From positions 1,736,001 to 1,800,000 of the forward strand of contig JACKJT010000001.1 of NCBI GenBank assembly GCA_020637795.1: DNA of 64,000 nucleotides, given 5' to 3'. Below the pieces are notes generated by a model that saw nothing but the letters and a program-made list of their open reading frames with translations, did not search any database and was not told the DNA's origin. The DNA comes from Hoeflea sp. Its GTDB lineage: Bacteria > Pseudomonadota > Alphaproteobacteria > Rhizobiales > Rhizobiaceae. Shown one piece after another: positions 17,212 through 26,397 of this stretch. A program made the translations under genes and the position numbers. The stretch's first letter is position 1; every line of letters begins with the position of its first letter.

Positions 17212-18784
17212 TAACGCTTGGTGCCCACGTTTGACGGCGGCAATGATTTTGTTGGGATCGGCGGTCCATGTGAAGGGTTTTGGCTTTTCATTATGTTCTG
17301 CGACGAACCGGTTGATGGCGGCTTGGAGGTCGACCACTGAGTGGAAGACGCCGCGTTTCAGGCGACGCTTGGTCAGCTTTGCGAAGAAGCCCTCTACCGC
17401 GTTGAGCCACGAACAGGACGTTGGCGTGAAATGGAATGTGAAGCGCGGATGCCGGCCGAGCCAGGCCCGCACCTTGGGGTGTTTGTGGACGGCGTAATTG
17501 TCGAGGATCACATGCACCGCCTTGTCGGCCGGCACGCTGGTATTGATCGTGTTCAGGAAGCGGATGAACTCCTGATGTCGGTGTTTTTGCATATTCCGCC
17601 CGATTACGGTGCCATCAAGAATGTTGAGCGCGGCGAACAGGGTAGTTGTGCCGTTGCGCTTGTAATCATGGGTCATGGTGCCCAGCCGCCCTTTCTTGAG
17701 TGGCAGTCCCGGCTGGGTCCGGTCGAGCGCCTGAATCTGGCTTTTCTCGTCGAATGACAGCACGATGGCGTGCGCGGGTGGCTCGACATAAAGCCCGACA
17801 ACATCGTGGAGTTTGTCCGCGAACTTCGGATCGTTCGACAGCTTGAACTGCCGGAAGCGGTGCGGTTGCAGACCATGCGCCTTCCAGATGCGGCGCACCG
17901 CACTGGCGCTGATCTTGTTCGCTGCGGCCATCATATCCGCCGTCCAGTGCGTCGTCTCGCCCGGGGCATCGGTCAGGGTCATCGACACCACGCGTTCGGT
18001 CACTTCAGGCTTGAGCGGAGCGATGCGCGAAGGCCGGGTTCTGTCTCGCAGCAATCCGTCCACGCCCTCGCTCATGAAACGCTCTTGCCAGCGCCAGACG
18101 CAGGTCTTGGACTTTCCCGTCTGCCGCATGATCGTAGCCGTGCCGACCCCATCGGAGGATAGCAATATGATCGATGCGCGCCAGACATGTTTCTGAGGAG
18201 CATTGCGGTCTCTGACCAGACCCTCAAGGCGGAAGCGGTCAGACGACGAAACTTGAAATGTGATCCCTGTGCGCATGACATTGAATCGCATGCCGACGCC
18301 CGAAAAGGAATCCCAAAACGGACTCTTCTGTCAGGCGCTATCCACTAGTTGATGTATCTTTTATATAGACAGCAAATGCACAAACGCAAAGGCTGCAGAG
18401 AGGATAATTGAATTGGACTACGAAATGGCTGTAGAGAATTTCTATAGGTCAATCTTGAAAAAGGGCGACCATGTTTTAGACTGTGGGGCTCATTCCGGAT
18501 GGCATACTGTTCCTATTTCTATTTTTTGTAGGCCCAATGGGCCGCGTTTATGCGTTTGAGCCACTCCCAACCGCATTTTCTCTGCTGAAAACAAATTTAG
18601 CCAAGAATAATATTAGAAATGTAATTGCGTATAATATGGCGCTTGGCGAATATAATGGCACTACAGATTTCGTGTTTGTCCCTGAGTTTCCGGAATACAG
18701 TGGGTTTAAGAAAAGAATATATCACGATCAAAATATAGCTAAAGAAAATATTACCGTTGAGCTGAAAAAAATGGATGATATTGA

Positions 18785-19716
18785 GAGCCCGATTCAAAAG
18801 TTATTCATTGCTCGCAATGCCTTGCCAACCGCCGCATGAGAATGCGGATATGGGCGATGAGGGTCCATGCTGTTGAACTCTGGATGGATTTCTCCCAGTC
18901 CTTGGCCAGCCTGCGGGACCTTCCCAGCCATGCGAACGTGCGTTCGACAACCCAGCGGCGCGGGAGACCTTGAAGCCCTTCTGGTCGTCGCAGCGCCTGA
19001 CAACCTCGATGGTCCAGTCGCCATTGCCCGTCAGCGCCTGTTTCAGCTTGTCGCCGCTATACCCGCCGTCTGCAAAGATGTGCCGCAAGAACGGATAGAA
19101 GCGGCGGATCGATCGTAGCGTCGGCACCGCCCCGTCACGATCCTGAACTGCAGCGCTATGCACCAGCAACCCGACCATGAATCCGTTGGTGTCAGTCACA
19201 ATATGACGCTTGCGGCCTTTGGTTTTCTGGCCCGCGTCATACCCACAAACCCCTCCACTTTCAGTGGTTTTAACACTCTGACTGTCGATTATCCCGGCAC
19301 TCGGGCACGGTTCCTTGCCTTCAAGTTCCCGCGCCACCTGCACCAGCGCAAAATTCATCAACGCCAAGGTTCCATCGTTGCGCCAGCGGTAGAAATAGCC
19401 CCGCACCGTGGAAACAGGCGGGAAATCCTTCGGCAGCATTCGCCATGGGATGCCGCCGCCAGCGATGTAGAGAATTGCGTTCATCACCTCGCGCATGTCG
19501 CTCGTACGAGGCCGGCCGCCTGTTCGCGAAGGCGGAACCAGCGGTGACACCACAGCCCACTCGTCGTCCGTCAAATCGGTTGGATAGCGGTCGGAATTGC
19601 GGTTATGCTCGGCGCGGGTGATATCAGTCCAGGACATAGTGGCCTCCATCGAATCTTTGACAATCCGACGGAATCACATCCCACTGATATCACTCAACAA
19701 CTTTCAAATCGGGCTC
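18785..19716 (-). mobile_element. IS5-family element, copy 2, inverted
   Basis: Identical in its visible sequence to copy 1 but in the opposite orientation, inserted in the FkbM gene. Flanking triplets are TGA (left) and TTA (right), both TNA but not identical, so one base has changed since insertion or the ends were exchanged. The two copies form a 932-bp inverted repeat around 1.57 kb of DNA. Confidence 0.88.
18801..19637 (-). pseudogene. IS5-family transposase with C-terminal frameshift, copy 2
   Basis: Same protein and same one-base frameshift after GFKV as copy 1, losing the WVVERTF catalytic region. The shared lesion shows that the element spread after mutating, or that both copies were homogenised by recombination. 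Confidence 0.85.
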
Positions 19717-20038
19717 TTAGGTTGAAGGTGATATTAAGTATATAAAAATTGATGCAGAGGGAGGAGATTTAATAATAATTCGCGGCGGAAAGAATTATAT
19801 TAAAAAACATAAACCATTTGTTTCCTTTGAGTTTGGAGATAATAGTATTATTGAATACGAGTATGATTCAGGCGAATATTATGATTTCTTTGAAGAAATG
19901 AACTATGAAATATTTACGATAACAGGAGTAAAGCTAAATCGTAGCGAATTAGTTGAAAGCAGTAGAGTGCAAAAACTTTGGGATTATGTGGCGGTCCCTT
20001 TTGGTGCCGATATCACAGAATGGAATGCAGCGCGTTGA

Positions 20039-20274
20039 GGAATGAAGATTCCTTTGAGAAGGGAGCGGTGCAACGCTGCCAATGCGGATTCAGATTCGAA
20101 ATTTCTGAGTCAGACTTCCGTAGTGCGCTTCATGAAGTTCGTTTCGCTTTATGATATCCTTCCGGCGGCTTCGTGCTTCCGTCCGAAGTCGGCGCATTGG
20201 CCGTTACGCGACGTGGTCAGGGAAAGAGATGAGCCAATGTGGCCATCTGGTTTTCGACGTCGGCCGTGCTCGGG
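20039..20274. other. No recognisable gene
   Basis: Transition from AT-rich FkbM DNA to GC-rich sequence; the short frames here look random. Probably a deletion junction between the FkbM gene and an acetyltransferase gene. Confidence 0.4.
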
Positions 20275-20495
20275 ATCTAAATGCGGGAATGGGTTTCGGT
20301 TTCATCGCGCATCAGCATGAGCCGGATGACCCGGTCTTCCAGCCGCGGCATGGCCGGCGCCAGAAAACGGGCGGCAAAGAAGATATTGGGCTCCAGCGTG
20401 CGGTTTGTCAGGAAATCGAGCTCTTCCTGCAGTTCATAGCCGGCGCGCGCGGGATAGATCGCCAGGTGGACACCTCTAATTACCGCGCATTTTGG
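20275..20495 (-). pseudogene. GNAT-type (CelD/BcsL-like) acetyltransferase fragment
   Basis: A 66-codon frame reads HLAIYPARAGYELQEELDFL and continues RTLEPNIFFAARFLAPAMPR. The L-EPN-FF pattern is characteristic of the GNAT proteins next to rhizobial exopolysaccharide genes. Both ends are missing: neither a start nor the C-terminal catalytic half is found. It shows that the region once held another surface-polysaccharide gene. Confidence 0.6.
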
Positions 20496-20588
20496 GACTG
20501 ACTGTGCGGCTTGAGGCTATGTCCGCCGCGTGACGGTCCTTTTGGTGTCGGGATTTTCGGTATTCCTGCCCCGTTGGGGCGGTCGGTC

Positions 20589-21683
20589 TTATGCGGCAGC
20601 GCGTCTCGCTTCATGAAAGACATATCGGAGCATGTTGTAGGCAATATTGGCCATGCCGATCTTCACCTTCGCCCTGCCCATGCCAATGGTGCGGATGAAG
20701 AGCTTCATCTTGTCTTTCTGTCTAGCGAAGACGTGTTCGACAGCGGAGCGAACCTTTGAGCGGCAACCATTTGCGCGCGACGTCGCTTCCGGCATCGGCT
20801 TGCCCTTTGGCTTGCGTTGATGGATGTCAGACGTCAGGCCGTTTCTTTCCAGCCATTCCTCATTGGTCTTTGAGCGATAAGCACTGTCGGCCCAGACGGT
20901 CGAGGCCGTGTTGTCTTTGACGACGACGTTTCTGAGTTGGGCTCCGTCATGGGCGCTGGCACTCGTCACCGTCCATCCCCGGATGAAGCCGTGGGTTCGA
21001 TCGATGCCCGCGTGGTTCTTGTAACCGAACATCGGAATTGCGATGTCGTGCTGCTTGGTCGCGGCTGATGTCGGCGTTTCCGTCGGCTGCTTCGCCTTGG
21101 AATACTTGACCGTCCACCGCGCATCGCGATCCTTCTGCGCAAGCTTTGCGGGCTTGTCCTTCCAGCCTTCCGGGATCTCGCCAGCCTTGATCGCCGCCTT
21201 TTCGTCCTGGCTGTTGTGCTGCCTTGGGGCTTGGATGATTGTTGCGTCAACAATCTGACCGCCCTTGGCCAAGTAGCCAGACTTGGAAAGGTGCTTGTCG
21301 AAACGGGCAAACAGGTTGTCGATGGCGCCGGCACGAACCAGGCTCTCGCGGAAAAGCCAGATCGTCTTGGCGTCCGGCACCTTCTGCGACAGCGACAAAC
21401 CAAGAAACCGCATAAACGAAACCCGATCCTGAATAACGAACTCGGCCTGGTCATCGGACAGATTGTAAAGTGCCTGCAGCACCAGGATCTTGAACATAAG
21501 CACCGCAGGAAATGGAGGGCGCCCGCCCTTCGATCCATCCGATCGCTTCAGCGCCTTCGCCAATGGCTTCTCGAACACAGGCCACGGAATGATGGCATTG
21601 AGCTTCTCAAGCGGGTCGCCGACCGCGCTCAACCGCTGATACCGTTCGTCCAAATCCCAGAACCCAGGCTGCTCGCGCATCAT
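20589..21683 (-). CDS. IS5-family transposase (complete)
   Basis: About 364 residues from the ATG at 21683, which has a GGGAG site; the frame is open to 21701. Order: N-terminal dimerisation region, IVDATIIQAPRQ (Asp), TVWADSAYRS (Asp), and CRSKVRSAVEHVFARQK (Glu), the IS5-group DDE set with Y-2-R-3-E-like spacing. It is complete and probably active. A related 5'- and 3'-truncated copy lies at 42452-43495. Terminal inverted repeats could not be fixed confidently. Confidence 0.88.
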   Translation of the reverse strand: MMREQPGFWDLDERYQRLSAVGDPLEKLNAIIPWPVFEKPLAKALKRSDGSKGGRPPFPAVLMFKILVLQALYNLSDDQAEFVIQDRVSFMRFLGLSLSQKVPDAKTIWLFRESLVRAGAIDNLFARFDKHLSKSGYLAKGGQIVDATIIQAPRQHNSQDEKAAIKAGEIPEGWKDKPAKLAQKDRDARWTVKYSKAKQPTETPTSAATKQHDIAIPMFGYKNHAGIDRTHGFIRGWTVTSASAHDGAQLRNVVVKDNTASTVWADSAYRSKTNEEWLERNGLTSDIHQRKPKGKPMPEATSRANGCRSKVRSAVEHVFARQKDKMKLFIRTIGMGRAKVKIGMANIAYNMLRYVFHEARRAAA

Positions 21684-21721
21684 CCGCTCCCTGCAAATCA
21701 CACAAGCGGGATTGAATCACG

Positions 21722-21929
21722 ATTTGCTGAAAAGCGGGAGGTATTTCGAGGCTTCCAGGTGCCTTCCCGGCCGGCCATCAGCGATGTCGCGCTCGGGAAC
21801 CGGCCTGCCGGTTTCAACGTCGGCAAATTCACCGATCAGCGTGTTGGCCTGGCTTGCGACCTCTTCGTGGACAATGGGACTGGAGGCCATGTCTATGTCT
21901 ACCTGACCCCGTTCGCGGAAAGGCGGTGA
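21722..21929 (+). pseudogene. C-terminal fragment of an unidentified gene
   Basis: A plus-strand frame without start codon reads FRGFQVPSRPAISDVALGNR and ends VYVYLTPFAERR, overlapping the flippase gene by about 30 bp in a convergent arrangement. The composition looks coding. The 5' part is cut off by the IS5 element. I do not recognise the family. Confidence 0.4.
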
Positions 21930-23320
21930 CCGGTTGACCGGCGCGAAGCGATGAACATGGTGATGCCGAGCCTGCGCCGTATGGTGATGTGGAGCAGGCC
22001 TGCCTCGATCACCATGGCCGCGGCCGTCGCGGTGGCTGCGCCGAGCAATCCCCAGGCGGGGATCAGCATGACGTTCAGACCGAGATTTGCCGCCAGCGCC
22101 ACCGCATAGATGACGGCGCAGATCTTGTGCTCGCCGGACATGGTCAGCAAGACTTCACCGGGGCCGACCATCGCCTTGGCGAGAATGCCGGCAAACAGCA
22201 CAACCATGATCATGTGGCCTTCCTGGAATGCGGGGCCAAACAGCGACAGCAGGAATGGCCCGGCGATGATGACTAGAATTCCAACCAGCAGGGACGGCCA
22301 GAAGGTCCATTGAACGGTCTGCCGCGCGAAGGCCGCCAGGGCTTGGCGGTCCGCGCCCGAAACCAGGCCGGAAAAGCGTTGTGCCGCTGCGGCCTTGACG
22401 GCGAAATACACAAAATGCACCAGAGCCATGGTCTTGGCCGCGGCGAAATAGACCGCCACATTTTCGGGCGGAAGATAAAGGCCGACAATGATGACATCGG
22501 CATTGGTGAGCATGAAATAGAAGCCCTCGATCAGGAAGATCGGGAAGGCGACCGCCAGCCATGTCCTGAAGTGAATTTCAACCCGCCGCGCCGGAAACCG
22601 GTTGCGCAGCCTGGTTGTCACAACGATGAACTGGATCACTGTCGTCAGATAGGCTGCGGCAAGGGCGGCGACGAGGGCGGTGTTGGCGTCGGCCATGCGA
22701 CCAAGCCCGATGGCGCCGGCGACGAAGGCAAGAATGAGAAGCGGGCGCACAATGTAGGTGGGGCTCAGCGCTTGAATTGTCCAGCCATTGGCCCGCGCCG
22801 TTCCATCCAGCACATCTCCCAGGGCTATCATCGGCAGCACGAAGGCGCCGATAAAGAGCGGCTGAACGTAATGGGACTCGATCCTGTCGCCGAGAAAATA
22901 GAGCGCGGCGATACCGGTGGCCGCGATCAACGTCGCCGAAATCATCGAAAATATCCGGGCGGTGGCGGCAAGCCCCATAATGGCTTCGTCGGCGCCTTCG
23001 GTGCGGTATTGGGGCAGGAAGCGGATGACGGCGGTGTGAAATCCGAGACAGGAAAGATTGCCCAGGATGATGGCAATCACCCAGACGAACACGAACACGC
23101 CGTATTCGAACTCACCCATCAACCGGGCCAGGATGATCTGCGAGACAAAGGCGATCGCCGCGCTGAAAATACGGATGGAAAAGGCGACCAGCGCCATGCG
23201 CTGTGCCGCGCTGGTTTCATCCGTCGCCCTTGCCAGGGTGGTCAAGCGCTCAAACACCGGCGTCAACCACGCAACATAGCGCGGCGGCAAGATCTTGCCA
23301 GCAGTGTCGATCAAGGTCAT
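21899..23320 (-). CDS. Polysaccharide flippase (Wzx/MATE-like)
   Basis: 473 residues with about 12-14 hydrophobic helices, beginning after a short cytoplasmic N-terminus with IILARLMGEFEYGVFVF, the typical first-repeat signature of oligosaccharide flippases. It would move undecaprenyl-linked oligosaccharides across the inner membrane. Its presence beside an ABC-type exporter (wzm/wzt) is unusual and suggests two glycans or an imported leftover. GC-rich, unlike its AT-rich neighbours to the left. Confidence 0.82.
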   Translation of the reverse strand: MTLIDTAGKILPPRYVAWLTPVFERLTTLARATDETSAAQRMALVAFSIRIFSAAIAFVSQIILARLMGEFEYGVFVFVWVIAIILGNLSCLGFHTAVIRFLPQYRTEGADEAIMGLAATARIFSMISATLIAATGIAALYFLGDRIESHYVQPLFIGAFVLPMIALGDVLDGTARANGWTIQALSPTYIVRPLLILAFVAGAIGLGRMADANTALVAALAAAYLTTVIQFIVVTTRLRNRFPARRVEIHFRTWLAVAFPIFLIEGFYFMLTNADVIIVGLYLPPENVAVYFAAAKTMALVHFVYFAVKAAAAQRFSGLVSGADRQALAAFARQTVQWTFWPSLLVGILVIIAGPFLLSLFGPAFQEGHMIMVVLFAGILAKAMVGPGEVLLTMSGEHKICAVIYAVALAANLGLNVMLIPAWGLLGAATATAAAMVIEAGLLHITIRRRLGITMFIASRRSTGHRLSANGVR

Positions 23321-23860
23321 GGCCCGGCTTGTATCCCGTTGTTACACCGGCATATTGGCATGGCGATGTTAAGAAACGGTTTGACCGCCGGTTTCGGTAG
23401 CATGGGAATCCGGAGGAAATGGCGTCAGACTGGCACGGGTGATGGCTGTCTCCAGCCCCGTCCCTTCGGCTTTCCGGACGCGGCAGGTCCAGTCACGCCC
23501 CGGTCAACGTCGCTGAGTGCGGTCCGGCGCAACACAAAACCGGGACCCGCATTGTGGATCCCGGCCTGGTTCATGCGTGCCGAATGCGGCATTGACGAGC
23601 AAAGGCGCCTTACAGAATGGCTTCCGATGTTCTCCTCAACCTCACAAGATGGCATCACCGGGGGCTTGCTTTGAATCAGCGCCAGTTTGGTTTGCAAGGA
23701 CCGAACGATCCAATCACTGGAAACGCTGGACGTTGGGCCGGCGTCTTCGTCATGTCTGTCCGCGTTTCAATTGAGTGGCATGTCGCGCAAAAAGAGGTTC
23801 CGCTTCGTTAGGCAATGCATTAAAGCCTCTTGGCGCGGGATAACCTAAGGAGCCTCTTGT
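23321..23860. promoter_or_regulatory. Divergent intergenic region, flippase / methyltransferase
   Basis: 540 bases separating divergent genes. No coding sequence is supported. It should contain the promoter of the methyltransferase-GT operon; an AAGGAG site lies just before the start at 23861. No other signal identified. Confidence 0.4.
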
Positions 23861-25303
23861 ATGTCGAGTCCAGCAGGCGAAATGACAATAGACGAAATCC
23901 TGGCGCGGGTGCGCTCTGAAACAGCTGACGATAGGATTGGCAAAAGCCCTGAGCCAAGTCGTCGTCAGGGACTCGGAACAATACCGCTTGTCAACGAGCC
24001 CGATGATGGCGAGATAATCCCGACGGATAAGCCGTTCTACACGATCGAGGAATTTGCGGCACTTGATGACAAGGACTTCTTGCGCAATGCCTATCGTGTT
24101 GTCCTGGGTCGTGAGATTGATGGCGTCGGCCGCAGCTATTATCTTCCTGCGTTGCAGCAGGGTCATATTGGTGTCGTAAGAGTCCTTAGCGCTCTATCTC
24201 GATCAACAGAGGGTCGTGCCCGTGGCGTGAGAATCCGCTGGTTGATGCCAGCGGCGCTTCTCGACAGGCTTACTGACTTGCCGGTTATTGGCAAATTATT
24301 TGAGCCGCTTATGAGATTAATTGTGCGCTCCACAGTCAATCGTCGGCTCTCGACACATGCGCAGCGTCATGAGGATTTGATCCACGAAGTAAATGCCGCC
24401 CTCTCTGCCATACGCAAGAACCAGGCGGCGATCCAGATGCGTGTTACCAAGGCCGAAGAGGATTTCGGGTCGGCGATGGAAGCCTCGGTTGGTGCTCTTT
24501 CGGAAATCCGCGCCATTCGCCAGGAAGTCTCAGGCGGACGAGCAGCCCTTGGTCACTTGATCGAGATGGCCAAGGCTGAAATGCCAAAGGGGACAGAGGA
24601 AGTCTTGAAGAATGTCGAAGACACGACCCTCGACAGTCTCTATGTTGCTTTCGAGAACCGCTTTCGTGGCTCAACCACCGAAATTGCTCGACGTACCGAG
24701 CGCTACCTTCCTATCCTTCTCGCAACACCGCCTGTGGCGTCAGGCAATGTCGTGCTCGACATTGGATGCGGCAGGGGCGAGTTTTTATCATTCTTAGCAC
24801 AGAAAAATATTGTTGGACGAGGCATAGATTTAAACAGCGCCATGGTCGCTGAGGCAAGGGGCCGTGGTCTCGATATCCTGGAGGGTGACGCACTCGACTA
24901 TCTTCGTGCTCTACCAGACAATAGTCTTGCAGCCATCACTGGCTTTCATATCGTTGAGCATATTGGTTTCAAGGACCTTATTGGGCTGTTTGATGCCGCC
25001 CAACGCGTATTGATGCCGGGAGGCATAGTTCTTTTCGAAACGCCGAACCCAGAAAACATCGTGGTTGGCGCATGCACCTTCCATTATGACCCAACCCACA
25101 ACAAACCACTTCCTCCGGATTACCTGAGCTTCGTAGCGGAGGCCAGGGGGTTTAGCAAAACGCGAATTATCCGAACCGATGGTGATTGTGATCTGAGTAA
25201 CCCGGAGGTCGGCTTCAAGCCCGAGGAAGTCAATGACTGGTTTCGGCAACCACCGGATTATGCGCTTTATGCGCAAAAATCTGTTCAGGATATTGAGCAC
25301 TGA
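23861..25303 (+). CDS. DUF4214 / SAM-dependent methyltransferase fusion
   Basis: 480 residues. Residues about 60-125 form a DUF4214-like domain (FLRNAYRVVLGREIDGVG), residues about 170-260 a helical linker, and residues about 295-440 a class I methyltransferase with VLDIGCGRGEFL (SAM motif I) and a GFHIVEHI motif. In O9a-type systems a methyltransferase/kinase (WbdD) caps the growing glycan and sets length; this protein could play the same part here, but lacks a kinase domain. It is first in a tight operon: its stop overlaps the next start (TGATG). Confidence 0.8.
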   Translation: MSSPAGEMTIDEILARVRSETADDRIGKSPEPSRRQGLGTIPLVNEPDDGEIIPTDKPFYTIEEFAALDDKDFLRNAYRVVLGREIDGVGRSYYLPALQQGHIGVVRVLSALSRSTEGRARGVRIRWLMPAALLDRLTDLPVIGKLFEPLMRLIVRSTVNRRLSTHAQRHEDLIHEVNAALSAIRKNQAAIQMRVTKAEEDFGSAMEASVGALSEIRAIRQEVSGGRAALGHLIEMAKAEMPKGTEEVLKNVEDTTLDSLYVAFENRFRGSTTEIARRTERYLPILLATPPVASGNVVLDIGCGRGEFLSFLAQKNIVGRGIDLNSAMVAEARGRGLDILEGDALDYLRALPDNSLAAITGFHIVEHIGFKDLIGLFDAAQRVLMPGGIVLFETPNPENIVVGACTFHYDPTHNKPLPPDYLSFVAEARGFSKTRIIRTDGDCDLSNPEVGFKPEEVNDWFRQPPDYALYAQKSVQDIEH

Positions 25304-26397
25304 TGCGAGTGGGTATTGCGACAGTCCATACGCCGGGCATTCATGGCGGTGCTGAATTTTTGGTAGATGGTTTGGTTGAAGCCGTTCGTTCCGCGGGTCA
25401 CAGCATACATAAGATCACTGCACCGTTCACCTTCGATCACCCCGATGCGGCTGGTAAGGCGTTGGATCACTGTCTGGCTACGGATTTTACGCGGTTTGAC
25501 GGTGGTCAAATAGACCGCATGATCTGTCTGAAGTTTCCCGCTTACATGATCCGTCATCCCGATAAGCGCGTGTGGCTACTCCACCAGCACCGGGCAGCCT
25601 ACGATCTCTACGGGACACCTCACGGCTGGCTGCCGGGCAAGCCCGAGACAGATATTTTAAGGTCACGTATTGTGGATGGTGACGGGATTGCTCTTGGTTC
25701 ATCAGAGATGGGCGAAGCACGTGCTGTTTACACAATTGCTGAGCGGGTATGTGCCCGTCTGCGCCAGTATAATGGCATTGAGTCAAAGGCGCTTTACCAC
25801 CCACCGGCAAATGCGGAGGACTTCCATTGTGAAGAGCCCCTGCCCTATGTCTTTGTTCCAAGCCGTCTTGAAAGTCTGAAGCGGCAGGATCTCATGCTCA
25901 GAGCCTTGGCCGCCTGCACGACACCAATCAAGGCCGTGTTTGCCGGCACTGGCAGCATGCATGCTCATCTGCTGGGTTTGACTGAGAAGCTTGGTCTGAT
26001 GGATCGCGTCCGATTTGTAGGTGCGGTCAGCCGGCAAGAAATGCTGAATTATTACGCTCATGCCATGGCGGTGTTTTTCGGACCACTGGATGAAGACTAT
26101 GGATATATCACATTGGAGGGCATGCTATCTGGAAAGCCAGTGATTACCTGCAAGGATTCCGGAGGTCCTCTCGAGTTCGTCATCGACGGTGAGACGGGTT
26201 TTGTCACCGCTCCTGAGCCGGATGCGATTGCTCAAGCGCTTGAGCGACTTGCAGGAAATGCTGGCCTGGCGCGCGATATGGGCCGCAATGGCCTAGCTCG
26301 ATACAAGGCTATGAACATTTCATGGGACGTTGTCGTTGAGACCCTCCTAGAGGATCAGCCGGACGTGCGGACGATTGGCATAAGGCATTCAGGATGA
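25303..26397 (+). CDS. GT4-family glycosyltransferase
   Basis: 364 residues. C-terminal GT-B nucleotide-sugar site with EDYGYITLEGMLSGKPVIT (the E-x7-E motif), VFVPSRLESLKRQDL and DSGGPLEFV. The N-terminal half has HTPGIHGGAEFLVDGLVEA, the acceptor-side start of GT4 enzymes. Cytoplasmic; expected to transfer mannose or rhamnose from a GDP sugar. Translationally coupled to the methyltransferase before it and to the next gene (ATGA overlap). Confidence 0.88.
   Translation: MRVGIATVHTPGIHGGAEFLVDGLVEAVRSAGHSIHKITAPFTFDHPDAAGKALDHCLATDFTRFDGGQIDRMICLKFPAYMIRHPDKRVWLLHQHRAAYDLYGTPHGWLPGKPETDILRSRIVDGDGIALGSSEMGEARAVYTIAERVCARLRQYNGIESKALYHPPANAEDFHCEEPLPYVFVPSRLESLKRQDLMLRALAACTTPIKAVFAGTGSMHAHLLGLTEKLGLMDRVRFVGAVSRQEMLNYYAHAMAVFFGPLDEDYGYITLEGMLSGKPVITCKDSGGPLEFVIDGETGFVTAPEPDAIAQALERLAGNAGLARDMGRNGLARYKAMNISWDVVVETLLEDQPDVRTIGIRHSG

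Larger units (their letters stand above)
16263..18291 (-). pseudogene. IS630-family transposase split by IS5 insertion
   Basis: The coding sequence runs from ATG 18291 to 17215, then past the IS5 copy to 16279-16263. Removing the IS and one TAA restores HQALDSIH and a stop that uses the terminal TA. DDE motifs: VLSFDEKSQ, VILDNYAVHK and SWLNAVEGFFAKL; an N-terminal helix-turn-helix (GKSKTCVWRWQERF) is present. With the IS5 in place the frame reads into it and ends at 17023. Because only about 5 C-terminal residues are displaced, residual activity is conceivable. Confidence 0.85.
16265..18345 (-). mobile_element. IS630-family element, interrupted by IS5
   Basis: The ends read inwards as GTGGATGGAATCT and GTGGATAGCGCCTG, each flanked by TA (16263-16264 and 18346-18347), the TA target duplication of IS630/Tc1 elements. 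A 932-bp IS5-family copy lies inside near the left end. It sits between rmd and the FkbM gene, probably separating the latter from its promoter. Confidence 0.85.
18425..20038 (+). pseudogene. FkbM-family methyltransferase, frameshifted and split by IS5
   Basis: The N-terminal part reads GDHVLDCGAHSGWHTV (SAM-binding) from ATG 18425. In a TATTTTTTG tract near 18525 the frame breaks, then resumes as GRVYAFEPLPTAFSLLKTNL through KKMDDIE. IS5 copy 2 follows; beyond it the gene continues in frame with VEGDIKYIKIDAEGGDL, the FkbM IKIDxEGxE motif, to a stop at 20038. Removing the IS and one triplet restores frame, so only the T-tract error would remain. FkbM enzymes O-methylate sugars, fitting the glycan locus. 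Strongly AT-rich, indicating transfer. Confidence 0.8.

Noticed and set aside
17023..17214. Extended C-terminus of the IS630 transposase into IS5
   Set aside because: Produced by read-through into the inserted element; the native end HQALDSIH is on the far side of the IS5.
22310..23674. 454-codon plus-strand frame
   Set aside because: Antisense to the flippase, whose membrane helices are clear; the frame is Gly/Arg/His-rich.
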